A DNA stretch of 64,000 nt from Guptibacillus hwajinpoensis. GTDB taxonomy: Bacteria > Bacillota > Bacilli > Bacillales > Guptibacillaceae. Shown piece by piece: positions 8,086-17,753 of this stretch. The stretch is from assembly GCF_029277305.1 (NCBI RefSeq), contig NZ_CP119526.1; one strand, 5' to 3'. Positions within the stretch are counted from its first letter, which is position 1; each line of letters starts with the position of its first letter. The notes beneath the pieces are model-generated. The model had not been told where the DNA came from. It saw only the letters and a program-made list of their open reading frames with translations, and did no database searches. The translations under genes and the position numbers were made by a program.

Positions 8086-8114
8086 TTGACATTTGCGTAG
8101 CTATTGAATATACT
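8086..8114 (+). promoter_or_regulatory. Sigma-A promoter of rplJ-rplL
   Basis: TTGACA, a 17-bp spacer and TATACT. It begins just after rplA and upstream of the L10 leader. Confidence 0.85.
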
Positions 8115-8142
8115 TGTGAATGTTGTTTGATAAATTAATACT

Positions 8143-8257
8143 TTCTGTACCGTAGACAGCAGGAGTGCTCTTGCACTTAATATCCTGCCGAGGTGTGAAG
8201 TGATTCGATACGTATGTAATCGTTAAGCCTTCATGTCTTCGGATGTGAAGGCTTTTT
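8143..8257 (+). promoter_or_regulatory. Ribosomal protein L10 leader
   Basis: The segment GTACCGTAGACAGCAGGAG, followed by CTTAATATCCTGCCGAGG, matches the conserved Firmicute L10 leader, where CAGCAGGA pairs with TCCTGC. Excess L10(L12)4 complex binds this RNA and promotes termination at the hairpin that ends the element. Confidence 0.9.
8226..8257 (+). terminator. L10-leader attenuator hairpin
   Basis: AGCCTTCAT and the neighbouring bases form a stem capped by TTCG and close with ATGTGAAGGCT followed by TTTTT. It is the attenuator of the L10 leader upstream of rplJ. Confidence 0.85.
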
Positions 8258-8311
8258 ATATGACCTCATATTCCAGGGCGGTATAGATACATTTCTTTAG
8301 GAGGTGGAACT

Positions 8312-8812
8312 ATGAGCAGTATAGTTGAACAGAAGAAGCAACTAGTTACAGAAATCGCAGACAAACTACGTGATAGCCAATCAACAATCTTTGTTGATTA
8401 CCGTGGACTTGATGTTTCTGAAGTAACTGAGCTTCGTAAGCAATTGCGTGATGCAAACGTTGAGTTCCGTGTTTACAAGAACACAATGACTCGCCGCGCA
8501 GCAGAAGAGCTTGAACTTACTGATTTGAATGAACACCTTGTCGGACCTACGGCAATCGCGTTCAGCAATGAAGATGTTGTTGCTCCTGCTAAAATCTTGA
8601 ACAACTTCGCTAAAAATCACGAAGCTCTTGAAATCAAGACTGGTGTAATTGAAGGCGGCGTTGTATCAGTAGAAAAGATCAAAGAACTTGCGGATCTACC
8701 AAACCGCGAAGGACTACTTTCTATGTTGCTATCTGTGCTACAAGCACCGATGCGCAATATGGCACTTGCTACAAAAGCTGTGGCTGATCAAAAGGAAGAA
8801 CAAGGCGCGTAA
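8312..8812 (+). CDS. rplJ: Large ribosomal subunit protein uL10
   Basis: A 166-residue base of the ribosomal stalk. The N-terminal rRNA-binding part includes TIFVDYRGLDVSEVTELR and ELRKQLRDANVEFRVYKNT. The C-terminal helix that anchors L7/L12 dimers ends with KAVADQKEEQGA. AGGAGGTGG precedes the ATG by 6 nt. Co-transcribed with rplL. Confidence 0.98.
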   Translation: MSSIVEQKKQLVTEIADKLRDSQSTIFVDYRGLDVSEVTELRKQLRDANVEFRVYKNTMTRRAAEELELTDLNEHLVGPTAIAFSNEDVVAPAKILNNFAKNHEALEIKTGVIEGGVVSVEKIKELADLPNREGLLSMLLSVLQAPMRNMALATKAVADQKEEQGA

Positions 8813-8866
8813 CATTACCGTCTATCAATTGGTATAAATAAAACAAAAATTAAGGAGGATTTACTC

Positions 8867-9229
8867 ATGGGTAACGAGCAAATCATTGAAGCAATCAAAG
8901 AAATGACAGTTCTTGAGCTTAACGACCTAGTTAAAGCAATCGAAGAAGAATTTGGTGTAACTGCAGCAGCTCCAGTAGCAGCAGCAGGTGGCGCAGCAGA
9001 AGGTGCTGCTGAAGAGCAGACTGAATTTGATGTAGTTCTTGAAAGTGCTGGAAGCAGCAAGATCAAGGTTATCAAAGTAGTTCGCGAAATCACTGGTCTT
9101 GGCTTGAAAGAAGCTAAAGAACTAGTTGACGGCGCTCCAAGCTCTATCAAAGAAGGTATTGCTAAAGAAGAAGCTGAAGAGCTTAAAGGCAAGCTTGAAG
9201 AAGTTGGCGCAGTAGTAGAAGTTAAGTAA
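8867..9229 (+). CDS. rplL: Large ribosomal subunit protein bL12 (L7/L12)
   Basis: A 120-residue acidic stalk protein that recruits translational GTPases. The N-terminal dimerisation helix is at about 1-33, an Ala/Gly-rich hinge at about 36-55 (APVAAAGGAAEGAAEE), and the C-terminal domain contains KIKVIKVVREITGLGLKEAK. Strong AAGGAGG ribosome-binding site. Ends 16 bp before a terminator. Confidence 0.99.
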   Translation: MGNEQIIEAIKEMTVLELNDLVKAIEEEFGVTAAAPVAAAGGAAEGAAEEQTEFDVVLESAGSSKIKVIKVVREITGLGLKEAKELVDGAPSSIKEGIAKEEAEELKGKLEEVGAVVEVK

Positions 9230-9244
9230 TTGATTGTCTGAAAC

Positions 9245-9275
9245 AAAAGCTCGCTTTTAAAAGCGAGCTTTTTGT
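9245..9275 (+). terminator. Intrinsic terminator after rplL
   Basis: AAAGCTCGCTTTT pairs with AAAAGCGAGCTTT, followed by a T-run. It closes the rplJ-rplL unit. Confidence 0.88.
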
Positions 9276-9358
9276 TATTGGGCGCTACTATTTTTGGTTA
9301 TGATAAAATAGTAGGAATGGATAGGCTTTTAGAAATGGCGATGAAAAGAGGGAAAGCA

Positions 9359-9958
9359 ATGGGAGAACATTATTATACGAAGAATCCAAGTGTGAAAAGT
9401 GATCGGAATCGTATCGCTGAAGAGTTGCGCGGCAGCCGTTTTCAATTCACGACTGATTCTGGTGTTTTTTCAAAGAAAGAAGTCGATTTTGGGAGTAAGC
9501 TCCTTATCGAAACATTTGAAGAGCCTGAGATTGAAGGGGATATTGTAGATGTTGGATGTGGCTATGGCCCAATCGGCATATCGCTTGCTTCTGAATTTTC
9601 AAATCGTCGTTTTTATTTGCTGGATGTTAATGAGCGTGCGACTGAGCTTGCCATGAACAACGCGATTAAGAATGGTGTAAACAATCTTAGTGTTATGGCG
9701 AGTGATCAATTGAGTGCAGTGAAGGACAAAACCTTTGCTTCAGTCGTTACAAATCCTCCTATACGCGCGGGTAAGCAAGTTGTTCATGGGATTCTAGAAG
9801 AAGCCCACCACGTTCTAGAAAAAGGTGGTACACTCTGGGTTGTAATTCAAAAGAAACAGGGAGCGCCATCCGCTATCAATAAGCTAGAAGAAATGTTTCA
9901 GCATGTTGAAACCGTCGTGAAAAAGAAAGGATACTATATTCTAAAAGCAGTCAAGTAA
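9359..9958 (+). CDS. Class I SAM-dependent methyltransferase, RsmC-like (YbxB family)
   Basis: A 199-residue protein starting MGEHYYTKNPSVKSDR, as in B. subtilis YbxB. The SAM-binding motif I is VDVGCGYGPIG and the catalytic loop is NPPIRAG, the NPPF/Y type used by N-methyltransferases acting on nucleic acid bases. By homology to RsmC it may methylate a guanine in 16S rRNA, but the substrate is not proven. In-frame ATGs at 9317 and 9341 and a TTG at 9272 exist; 9359 is preferred for its AGAGGG site and family length. Confidence 0.88.
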   Translation: MGEHYYTKNPSVKSDRNRIAEELRGSRFQFTTDSGVFSKKEVDFGSKLLIETFEEPEIEGDIVDVGCGYGPIGISLASEFSNRRFYLLDVNERATELAMNNAIKNGVNNLSVMASDQLSAVKDKTFASVVTNPPIRAGKQVVHGILEEAHHVLEKGGTLWVVIQKKQGAPSAINKLEEMFQHVETVVKKKGYYILKAVK

Positions 9959-9974
9959 TTTATTAAATTATCCT

Positions 9975-10003
9975 TTGACTTCATAGACGGGCTATGCTAA
10001 TAT
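9975..10003 (+). promoter_or_regulatory. Sigma-A promoter of rpoB-rpoC
   Basis: TTGACT, a 17-bp spacer and TAATAT, inside a run of overlapping TATAAT-like hexamers up to 10012. It starts a leader of about 200 nt. Confidence 0.75.
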
Positions 10004-10023
10004 AATATAATGCCAATGATGGA

Positions 10024-10083
10024 TTTTCCAGGCCTTTTTCCTATTATTATGGAGAGAGGTATAAAATACCGTCGTCTGGAAAA
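10024..10083 (+). other. Two-tier stem-loop in the rpoB leader
   Basis: TTTTCCAG (10024-10031) pairs with CTGGAAAA (10076-10083), enclosing a GGTAT-AAA-ATACC hairpin. It lies in the long 5' untranslated region of rpoB. I know of no described function. Confidence 0.6.
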
Positions 10084-10105
10084 ACTAATATAATCGCTTA
10101 TAGTT

Positions 10106-10142
10106 AAGGGGAAATTTTTATTTATGCCCTTTTTCTTTTTTT
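10106..10142 (+). terminator. Possible attenuator upstream of rpoB
   Basis: AAGGG pairs with CCCTT, with an inner AAAT/ATTT helix, and is followed by a pyrimidine run TTTTTCTTTTTTT. It lies about 75 nt before the rpoB start. The stem is short, so termination may be weak or conditional. Confidence 0.4.
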
Positions 10143-10218
10143 GTCCAACGATAGATTCTGTATACCAGAACTGTTTGGATAAAGAAAATAAATACGCTGG
10201 ATTTGAGGGGTGAATCAT

Positions 10219-13200
10219 TTGACAGGCCAACTAGTTCAGTATGGACGCCACCGCCAAAGAAGAAGCTACGCGCGAATCAAAGAAGTGTTGGATTTGCCAA
10301 ATCTAATTGAGATTCAAACGGCTTCTTATCAATGGTTTCTTGATGAGGGTTTACGAGAAATGTTCCAGGATATTTCTCCAATCGAAGATTTCACAGGTAA
10401 TCTTGTGCTGGAATTTATTGATTACAGCCTTGGTGAACCTAAGTATCCCGTTGAAGAGACCAAAGAGCGAGATGTAACATATTCTGCACCTTTACGTGTG
10501 AAAGTACGCCTGATCAACAAAGAGACAGGTGAAGTAAAGGAACAAGAAGTGTTCATGGGTGACTTCCCATTGATGACTGAAACAGGTACTTTTATTATTA
10601 ATGGGGCAGAACGTGTCATCGTATCTCAGCTCGTGCGTTCTCCGAGTGTCTATTATAGTAAAAAGATCGACAAGAACGGCAAAAAGGGATATACAGCTAC
10701 TGTCATTCCAAACCGAGGAGCATGGCTGGAATTTGAAACTGATGCCAAAGATATTGTCTACGTACGAATTGATCGTACTAGAAAGCTACCAATTACGGTG
10801 CTGCTCAGAGCGTTAGGGTTTGGGTCTGATCAAGAAATCATAGATCTCCTAGGTGAAGATGAATATCTTCGCAATACCCTGGAAAAAGACAACACGGACG
10901 GCACAGAAAAAGCGCTTCTAGAAATCTATGAACGCTTACGTCCTGGCGAGCCTCCGACTGTCGACAACGCTAAAAGCTTACTTGATTCCCGCTTTTTTGA
11001 TCCGAAGCGCTATGATCTTGCTAACGTGGGTCGTTACAAGATTAACAAGAAGCTTCATATTAAAAACCGTCTATTCAATCAACGTCTTGCTGAAACGCTC
11101 GTTGATCCTGAAACAGGCGAAGTGATTGCAGAAGAGGGCGCGATTCTTGACCGCCGTCTACTTGATCGTATTCTTCCTGCACTTGAGACAAACGTTGGTT
11201 TTAAAGACGTTGAACCTCACGGTGGAGTGATTGAAGATGAATCAATAGGCTTGCAATCAATTAAAGTTTACGCTCCTGATGATCCAGAAGGAGAAAGAGT
11301 TATTAATGTGATTGGAAATGGTGGAGTTGAAACAGGAGTGAAGAACATCACACCTGGCGACATTATTTCTTCTATTAACTACTTCTTTAACTTACTACAT
11401 CAGGTTGGTAACACAGATGATATTGATCACCTTGGTAACCGTCGACTTCGTTCGGTTGGTGAGCTACTTCAGAATCAATTCCGTATTGGTCTTTCCCGTA
11501 TGGAACGTGTGGTTCGTGAACGTATGTCTATTCAGGATACGAACGTAATTACGCCACAGGCGCTAATTAACATCCGTCCTGTTATTGCATCCATCAAAGA
11601 GTTCTTCGGTAGCTCTCAATTGTCTCAGTTCATGGATCAGACGAACCCGCTTGCTGAATTAACGCATAAGCGTCGTCTATCTGCACTAGGACCTGGTGGT
11701 TTAACACGTGAACGTGCTGGATTTGAAGTTCGTGACGTACATTACTCCCACTATGGAAGAATGTGCCCGATCGAAACACCAGAGGGTCCGAACATTGGGC
11801 TAATTAACTCGCTTTCTTCTTATGCACGGGTTAATATCTTTGGCTTTATTGAAACACCTTACCGCAGAGTAGACCCTGAAACAGGTAAAGTGACGGAGTT
11901 TATTGACTACCTAACTGCCGATGAACAGGACAACTATGTTGTGGCACAGGCAAACGCGAAGCTAAATGACGATGGTTCATTCCAGGACGAAGATATTGTT
12001 GCTCGTTTCCGTGATGAGAACATTATCATTGCTCGTGAAAAGATTGATTACATGGACGTATCCCCGAAACAGGTTGTTTCTGCTGCAACGGCTTGTATCC
12101 CGTTCCTTGAGAATGATGACTCCAACCGTGCGCTAATGGGAGCGAACATGCAGCGTCAAGCTGTACCTTTGATGGTTCCTGAAGCACCAATTGTCGGTAC
12201 TGGTATGGAACACGTTAACGGAAAAGATTCCGGAGCTGCTGTTATTTGTAAGCACGAAGGAATTGTTGAATTTGCATCTGCTGCAGAAATCCGTGTGCGC
12301 CGTGTATCTGTCATAGATGGTGAGGAAGTTAAAGGCGACCTTGACCGCTACAAACTGCTTAAATTTATTCGTTCCAACCAAGGAACGTGTTATAACCAAA
12401 AGCCTATTGTTTCTGAAGGTGACCGCGTTGTAAAAGGAGAGATCCTTGGAGACGGTCCATCAATGGAAAAAGGTGAAATGGCACTCGGTCGTAACGTTCT
12501 TGTCGGATTTATGACATGGGAAGGTTACAACTACGAGGATGCTATTATTATGAGCGAACGTCTCGTAAAAGATGACGTTTATACCTCAATTCATATTGAA
12601 GAGTACGAATCAGAAGCACGCGACACTAAGCTTGGACCTGAAGAGATCACGCGTGATATTCCAAACGTTGGGGAAGACGCACTGCGTAATCTCGATGAAC
12701 GCGGAATCATTCGCATGGGTGCTGAAGTAAAAGATGGAGATATTCTTGTTGGTAAAGTTACTCCTAAGGGTGTAACAGAACTAACGGCTGAAGAACGTCT
12801 ACTTCATGCAATCTTTGGAGAAAAAGCTCGTGAAGTTCGCGATACATCTCTCCGTGTACCTCACGGCGGCGATGGAATTGTACTAGATGTGAAGATCTTC
12901 AACCGTGAAGACGGCGATGAGCTTCCTCCGGGAGTAAATCAACTTGTACGTGTTTACATTGTACAGAAGCGTAAGATACATGAAGGAGATAAGATGGCAG
13001 GTCGTCACGGTAACAAAGGTGTTATCTCAAGGATTCTTCCTGAAGAAGATATGCCATATTTACCTGATGGTACGCCAATCGATATCATGTTGAACCCACT
13101 AGGTGTTCCTTCTCGTATGAACATTGGACAGGTACTAGAGCTGCATATCGGTATGGCTGCACGCGCACTTGGTATTCACGTAGCAACACCAGTATTTGAT

Positions 13201-13761
13201 GGAGCACGTGAAGAAGATGTGTGGGAAACACTTGAAGAAGCAGGTATGCCACGTGATGGTAAAACTGTTCTATACGATGGTCGTTCGGGTGAACCATTCG
13301 ACAACCGTATTTCTGTCGGTGTTATGTATATGATTAAACTTGCTCACATGGTTGATGACAAACTTCACGCGCGTTCTACTGGGCCATATTCACTTGTTAC
13401 CCAGCAACCGCTTGGTGGTAAAGCACAATTCGGTGGACAGCGTTTCGGTGAGATGGAAGTTTGGGCACTTGAAGCATATGGTGCAGCATACACCCTTCAA
13501 GAGATTCTGACTGTTAAGTCGGATGATGTTGTTGGACGTGTTAAGACTTACGAAGCAATCGTAAAAGGTGAAAATGTACCTGAGCCTGGTATTCCAGAAT
13601 CGTTTAAAGTTCTAATCAAAGAGTTGCAATCACTTGGTATGGACGTGAAAATGCTAGCAAGTGATGAGCAAGAGATTGAAATGAAAGAGTTAGACGATGA
13701 AGAAGAACAATCCAGTGAGAAATTGAACTTGAATGTTGGGTCAAATCAGGCGAGTGAGTAA
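10219..13761 (+). CDS. rpoB: DNA-directed RNA polymerase subunit beta
   Basis: Catalytic core subunit with 1180 residues. TTG 10219 (MTGQLVQYGRHRQRRSYARI) has GGGGTG 7 nt upstream; the in-frame GTG at 10210 overlaps that site. The rifampicin-resistance region reads SSQLSQFMDQTNPLAELTHK followed by RRLSALGPGG. All classical resistance positions (Q, D, H and S) carry the sensitive residue. The C-terminal tail is acidic and variable (ELDDEEEQSSEK). Confidence 0.99.
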   Translation: MTGQLVQYGRHRQRRSYARIKEVLDLPNLIEIQTASYQWFLDEGLREMFQDISPIEDFTGNLVLEFIDYSLGEPKYPVEETKERDVTYSAPLRVKVRLINKETGEVKEQEVFMGDFPLMTETGTFIINGAERVIVSQLVRSPSVYYSKKIDKNGKKGYTATVIPNRGAWLEFETDAKDIVYVRIDRTRKLPITVLLRALGFGSDQEIIDLLGEDEYLRNTLEKDNTDGTEKALLEIYERLRPGEPPTVDNAKSLLDSRFFDPKRYDLANVGRYKINKKLHIKNRLFNQRLAETLVDPETGEVIAEEGAILDRRLLDRILPALETNVGFKDVEPHGGVIEDESIGLQSIKVYAPDDPEGERVINVIGNGGVETGVKNITPGDIISSINYFFNLLHQVGNTDDIDHLGNRRLRSVGELLQNQFRIGLSRMERVVRERMSIQDTNVITPQALINIRPVIASIKEFFGSSQLSQFMDQTNPLAELTHKRRLSALGPGGLTRERAGFEVRDVHYSHYGRMCPIETPEGPNIGLINSLSSYARVNIFGFIETPYRRVDPETGKVTEFIDYLTADEQDNYVVAQANAKLNDDGSFQDEDIVARFRDENIIIAREKIDYMDVSPKQVVSAATACIPFLENDDSNRALMGANMQRQAVPLMVPEAPIVGTGMEHVNGKDSGAAVICKHEGIVEFASAAEIRVRRVSVIDGEEVKGDLDRYKLLKFIRSNQGTCYNQKPIVSEGDRVVKGEILGDGPSMEKGEMALGRNVLVGFMTWEGYNYEDAIIMSERLVKDDVYTSIHIEEYESEARDTKLGPEEITRDIPNVGEDALRNLDERGIIRMGAEVKDGDILVGKVTPKGVTELTAEERLLHAIFGEKAREVRDTSLRVPHGGDGIVLDVKIFNREDGDELPPGVNQLVRVYIVQKRKIHEGDKMAGRHGNKGVISRILPEEDMPYLPDGTPIDIMLNPLGVPSRMNIGQVLELHIGMAARALGIHVATPVFDGAREEDVWETLEEAGMPRDGKTVLYDGRSGEPFDNRISVGVMYMIKLAHMVDDKLHARSTGPYSLVTQQPLGGKAQFGGQRFGEMEVWALEAYGAAYTLQEILTVKSDDVVGRVKTYEAIVKGENVPEPGIPESFKVLIKELQSLGMDVKMLASDEQEIEMKELDDEEEQSSEKLNLNVGSNQASE

Positions 13762-13796
13762 GGGTTAAAGCTGAATTCTAAAGGGAGGTAGGCCCC

Positions 13797-16700
13797 TTGA
13801 TAGATGTCAATAAATTTGAGTATATGAAAATCGGTCTGGCGTCACCGGATAAAATCCGCTCTTGGTCAAGAGGAGAAGTTAAAAAGCCAGAAACCATTAA
13901 CTACCGTACCTTAAAGCCAGAGAAAGATGGTCTTTTCTGTGAGCGTATCTTCGGACCTACAAAAGACTGGGAATGTCATTGTGGGAAATACAAACGTATC
14001 CGTTATAAAGGTGTCGTTTGTGATCGCTGCGGAGTTGAAGTAACGCGTGCGAAAGTACGTCGTGAGAGAATGGGGCACATAGAGCTTGCTGCTCCTGTCT
14101 CTCACATCTGGTACTTTAAAGGCATTCCAAGCCGTATGGGACTTGTTCTTGACATGTCTCCACGTGCACTTGAAGAAGTGATTTATTTTGCTTCTTACGT
14201 TGTAACTGAAGCTGGTGATACACCGCTTGAGAAGAAACAACTTCTTTCTGAGAAAGAGTACCGCGCGTACCGTGAAAAGTATGGCAAAACTTTCTCAGCA
14301 GAAATGGGCGCGGAAGCAATCCGCAAACTATTGTTTGATATCGACCTTGATAAAGAAGTTGATATCCTGAAGGAAGAGCTTAAAACAGCACAAGGTCAAC
14401 GAAGAACTCGTGCGATTAAGCGACTTGAAGTACTAGAGGCATTCCGTGGGTCAGGCAATAATCCGTCATGGATGATTCTTGATGTTCTTCCTGTTATTCC
14501 TCCAGAGCTTCGTCCAATGGTACAGCTTGATGGTGGTCGATTTGCGACATCAGATTTAAACGATCTGTATCGCCGTGTAATCAACCGTAACAATCGTCTG
14601 AAGCGTCTTTTAGACCTTGGTGCACCAAGCATTATCGTACAAAACGAAAAACGCATGCTTCAGGAAGCTGTCGATGCCCTTATTGATAATGGTCGTCGTG
14701 GTCGTCCTGTAACAGGTCCGGGTAACCGTCCATTGAAGTCCCTTTCTCATATGTTGAAAGGTAAGCAAGGACGTTTCCGCCAGAACCTACTAGGTAAGCG
14801 TGTTGACTATTCAGGTCGTTCCGTTATCGTCGTTGGACCTCACTTGAAGATGTATCAGTGTGGACTGCCGAAAGAAATGGCGCTTGAATTGTTCAAACCT
14901 TTTGTTATGAAAGAGCTTGTATCAAAAGGTCTTGCACACAACATTAAGAGTGCAAAACGTAAAGTAGAAAAAGTTCATCCTGAAGTTTGGGACGTATTGG
15001 AAAACGTGATTAAAGAACATCCAGTTCTATTAAACCGTGCACCAACACTTCACAGACTTGGTATTCAGGCATTTGAACCGATTCTAGTTGAAGGACGCGC
15101 AATTCGTCTTCACCCACTCGTATGTACAGCATATAACGCTGACTTTGATGGTGACCAAATGGCCGTTCACGTACCGCTTTCTGCAGAAGCACAAGCAGAA
15201 GCACGTATCTTAATGCTTGCAGCACAGAACATCCTTAACCCGAAAGATGGTAAGCCAGTTGTTACACCATCACAGGATATGGTTTTAGGTAACTACTACC
15301 TAACTATGGAACGTGAAGGAGCAATCGGTGAGGGTTCTGTATTTAAAGATACTAACGAAGCATTAATCGCGTATCAGAATGGATATGCACATTTACATTC
15401 TCGTGTAGCGATTCCTGCAGCTTCATTAAATAAATCTGCTTTCACTGAAGAGCAGAACAAGCAATTGCTTGTAACAACTGTTGGTAAGTTGATTTTCAAC
15501 GAAATCCTTCCGGAGTCGTTCCCTTATATCAATGAACCGACAACTACGAACCTTGAAATTGCGACACCAGAGAATTATTTCCTTCCTCACGGCGTGAATG
15601 TGAAAGAGGAAATTGCTCAGCGCGAATTAATCTCACCATTTAAGAAGGGTATTCTTGGTAAGATCATCGCAGAGGTGTTCAAACGTTTCAAAGTTACAGA
15701 AACATCCAGAATGCTTGACCGCATGAAGGATCTAGGCTTTAAGTACTCTACTAAAGCTGGTATTACTGTTGGTGTTGCTGACGTTGTGGTACTTGCTGAG
15801 AAACAAGAGATTGTACAAGAAGCTGAAGAAAAAGTTGAAAAAGTTCTTAAACAATTCCGTCGTGGTCTCATTACGGATGACGAACGTTACGACCGTGTTA
15901 TCGCAATTTGGAGTAGTGCAAAAGATCGCATCCAAGAAAAACTAATGACTCGTCTAGAAAAAGATAACCCAATCTTTATGATGAGTGATTCAGGTGCTCG
16001 AGGTAACGCATCTAACTTTACTCAACTTGCTGGTATGCGTGGATTGATGGCTAACCCATCTGGACAGATTATCGAACTTCCGATCAAGTCCAGCTTCCGT
16101 GAAGGTCTAACGGTTCTTGAGTACTTTATTTCTACTCACGGTGCTCGTAAAGGTCTTGCTGATACGGCACTTAAAACAGCTGACTCAGGTTATCTTACTC
16201 GTCGTCTTGTTGACGTGGCACAAGATGTCATCGTTCGTGAAGACGATTGTGGAACAGATAGAGGCCTTGAAGTTAGTGCAATTAAAAACGGTAATGAGTT
16301 AATTGAAGGATTGTATGACCGTCTTGTAGGCCGTGTCGCATTCAAGAAGGTTAGACACCCTGAAACAAACGAAGTACTCGTTGATAAAAACAACCTAATC
16401 ACTGAAGACATCGCTACTGATATTGTAGAAGCTGGTATTGAGGATGTTTATATCCGTTCTGCATTTACATGTAGCACGAGTCACGGTGTATGTAAGAAAT
16501 GTTACGGACGTAACCTGGCTACAGGTACTCGCGTAGAAGTTGGTGAAGCAGTTGGAATCATCGCTGCTCAATCAATCGGTGAACCGGGTACTCAGTTAAC
16601 AATGCGTACATTCCACACTGGTGGGGTTGCCGGAGATGATATTACTCAAGGTCTTCCTCGTATCCAGGAGCTATTTGAAGCACGTAACCCTAAAGGTCAG

Positions 16701-17417
16701 GCTGTTATTTCTGAACTTGACGGTAAAGTGATCGATTTAGCTGAAGTGAAAGAAAAGAAAGAGATCGTTGTTCAGGGTGAAACCGAAACAAGGAATTATC
16801 CTGTCCCTTACGGCGCTCGTCTTAAAATTGTTGTGGGTGAAGAAGTTAAGGCTGGTCAAGCCCTTACAGAAGGTTCGATCGACCCTAAACAACTGCTCAC
16901 AATTAGTGGCATTGACGGTGTACAAGAGTATCTCCTAGCTGAAGTACAAAAAGTATACCGGATGCAGGGTGTTGAAATTGGTGATAAGCACGTTGAAGTT
17001 ATGGTTCGTCAAATGATGCGTAAAATCCGCGTTATTGATGCGGGCGATACAGAAGTGTTGCCAGGATCCCTTATCGACATTCATCAGTTTAAAGGAGTTA
17101 ACCGTAAAGTTCTTAGACAGGGCGGTCTTCCTGCTACAGGACGTCCAGTACTTCTTGGTATTACAAAAGCATCTCTTGAAACTGAATCCTTCCTTTCTGC
17201 AGCATCCTTCCAGGAAACAACTCGTGTCCTAACTGATGCAGCAATTAAAGGTAAGCGTGATGAACTACTTGGTCTTAAGGAAAACGTAATTATTGGTAAA
17301 CTTGTTCCGGCAGGTACTGGTATGCAGCGTTACCGCAGGATCAATGTAGCAGGTGAAGCACAAGAGGCAGAACAGCTTTTAGAAGAAGAAGAAAGTGCTT
17401 TGGTTAGTCAAGAATAA
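13797..17417 (+). CDS. rpoC: DNA-directed RNA polymerase subunit beta'
   Basis: A 1206-residue subunit that carries the catalytic magnesium site NADFDGD. The N-terminal zinc-binding domain is visible (CHCGKYKRIRYKGVVCDRCG), and a second cysteine cluster reads CSTSHGVCKKCYG. The bridge-helix/trigger-loop region includes GEPGTQLTMRTFHTGGVA. TTG 13797 follows AGGGAGGT by 7 nt. Co-transcribed with rpoB, 35 bp downstream of it. Confidence 0.99.
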   Translation: MIDVNKFEYMKIGLASPDKIRSWSRGEVKKPETINYRTLKPEKDGLFCERIFGPTKDWECHCGKYKRIRYKGVVCDRCGVEVTRAKVRRERMGHIELAAPVSHIWYFKGIPSRMGLVLDMSPRALEEVIYFASYVVTEAGDTPLEKKQLLSEKEYRAYREKYGKTFSAEMGAEAIRKLLFDIDLDKEVDILKEELKTAQGQRRTRAIKRLEVLEAFRGSGNNPSWMILDVLPVIPPELRPMVQLDGGRFATSDLNDLYRRVINRNNRLKRLLDLGAPSIIVQNEKRMLQEAVDALIDNGRRGRPVTGPGNRPLKSLSHMLKGKQGRFRQNLLGKRVDYSGRSVIVVGPHLKMYQCGLPKEMALELFKPFVMKELVSKGLAHNIKSAKRKVEKVHPEVWDVLENVIKEHPVLLNRAPTLHRLGIQAFEPILVEGRAIRLHPLVCTAYNADFDGDQMAVHVPLSAEAQAEARILMLAAQNILNPKDGKPVVTPSQDMVLGNYYLTMEREGAIGEGSVFKDTNEALIAYQNGYAHLHSRVAIPAASLNKSAFTEEQNKQLLVTTVGKLIFNEILPESFPYINEPTTTNLEIATPENYFLPHGVNVKEEIAQRELISPFKKGILGKIIAEVFKRFKVTETSRMLDRMKDLGFKYSTKAGITVGVADVVVLAEKQEIVQEAEEKVEKVLKQFRRGLITDDERYDRVIAIWSSAKDRIQEKLMTRLEKDNPIFMMSDSGARGNASNFTQLAGMRGLMANPSGQIIELPIKSSFREGLTVLEYFISTHGARKGLADTALKTADSGYLTRRLVDVAQDVIVREDDCGTDRGLEVSAIKNGNELIEGLYDRLVGRVAFKKVRHPETNEVLVDKNNLITEDIATDIVEAGIEDVYIRSAFTCSTSHGVCKKCYGRNLATGTRVEVGEAVGIIAAQSIGEPGTQLTMRTFHTGGVAGDDITQGLPRIQELFEARNPKGQAVISELDGKVIDLAEVKEKKEIVVQGETETRNYPVPYGARLKIVVGEEVKAGQALTEGSIDPKQLLTISGIDGVQEYLLAEVQKVYRMQGVEIGDKHVEVMVRQMMRKIRVIDAGDTEVLPGSLIDIHQFKGVNRKVLRQGGLPATGRPVLLGITKASLETESFLSAASFQETTRVLTDAAIKGKRDELLGLKENVIIGKLVPAGTGMQRYRRINVAGEAQEAEQLLEEEESALVSQE

Positions 17418-17428
17418 ACAGGGAAGTG

Positions 17429-17457
17429 TTGACATCGGGAGTGCAGGGTGATATTAT
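17429..17457 (+). promoter_or_regulatory. Sigma-A promoter for the L7Ae-like gene and rpsL operon
   Basis: TTGACA, a 17-bp spacer and TATTAT. CGGGAG (17436-17441) and CTCCCG (17468-17473) form an inverted repeat around the -10 box. Confidence 0.75.
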
Positions 17458-17502
17458 ATCCAAGGTGCTCCCGATAATCCTGTTACTTTGGAGGATATGT
17501 TC

Positions 17503-17751
17503 TTGTCTTATGAAAAAGTATCACAGGCAGAAGAATTAATTATCGGGACGAAACAAACTCTAAAGGCCCTCCAGATTGGGGAAGCGAAGGAAGTTTTCAT
17601 CGCTGACGATGCTGATCGCAGGGTAACTTCTAAAGTTGTTGCACTCGCCGAAGAAAAAAGCATTCCTGTACACCGAGTTGATTCTATGAAGAAACTGGGT
17701 AAGGCTTGCGGCATCGAAGTAGGCGCAGCAACAGTTACGATAAAAGCATAA
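17503..17751 (+). CDS. L7Ae-family RNA-binding protein (YbxF-like)
   Basis: An 82-residue protein of the L7Ae/L30e fold, which recognises kink-turn RNA. B. subtilis YbxF was shown to bind K-turns. The conserved segments IIGTKQTLKAL and MKKLGKACGIEVGAA are both present. TTG 17503 is used because TGGAGGA lies 7 nt upstream and the product then starts MSYEKVSQAEE like its homologue. It is the first gene of the rpsL-rpsG-fusA transcription unit. Confidence 0.92.
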   Translation: MSYEKVSQAEELIIGTKQTLKALQIGEAKEVFIADDADRRVTSKVVALAEEKSIPVHRVDSMKKLGKACGIEVGAATVTIKA

Positions 17752-17753
17752 CC

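Noticed and set aside
8815..9246. Long minus-strand frame opposite rplL
   Set aside because: Shadow of the Ala/Glu-rich rplL codons; low-complexity Ser/Ala product and no initiation signal.
11580..11720. Rifampicin-resistance change in rpoB
   Set aside because: All classical resistance positions show the wild-type residue.
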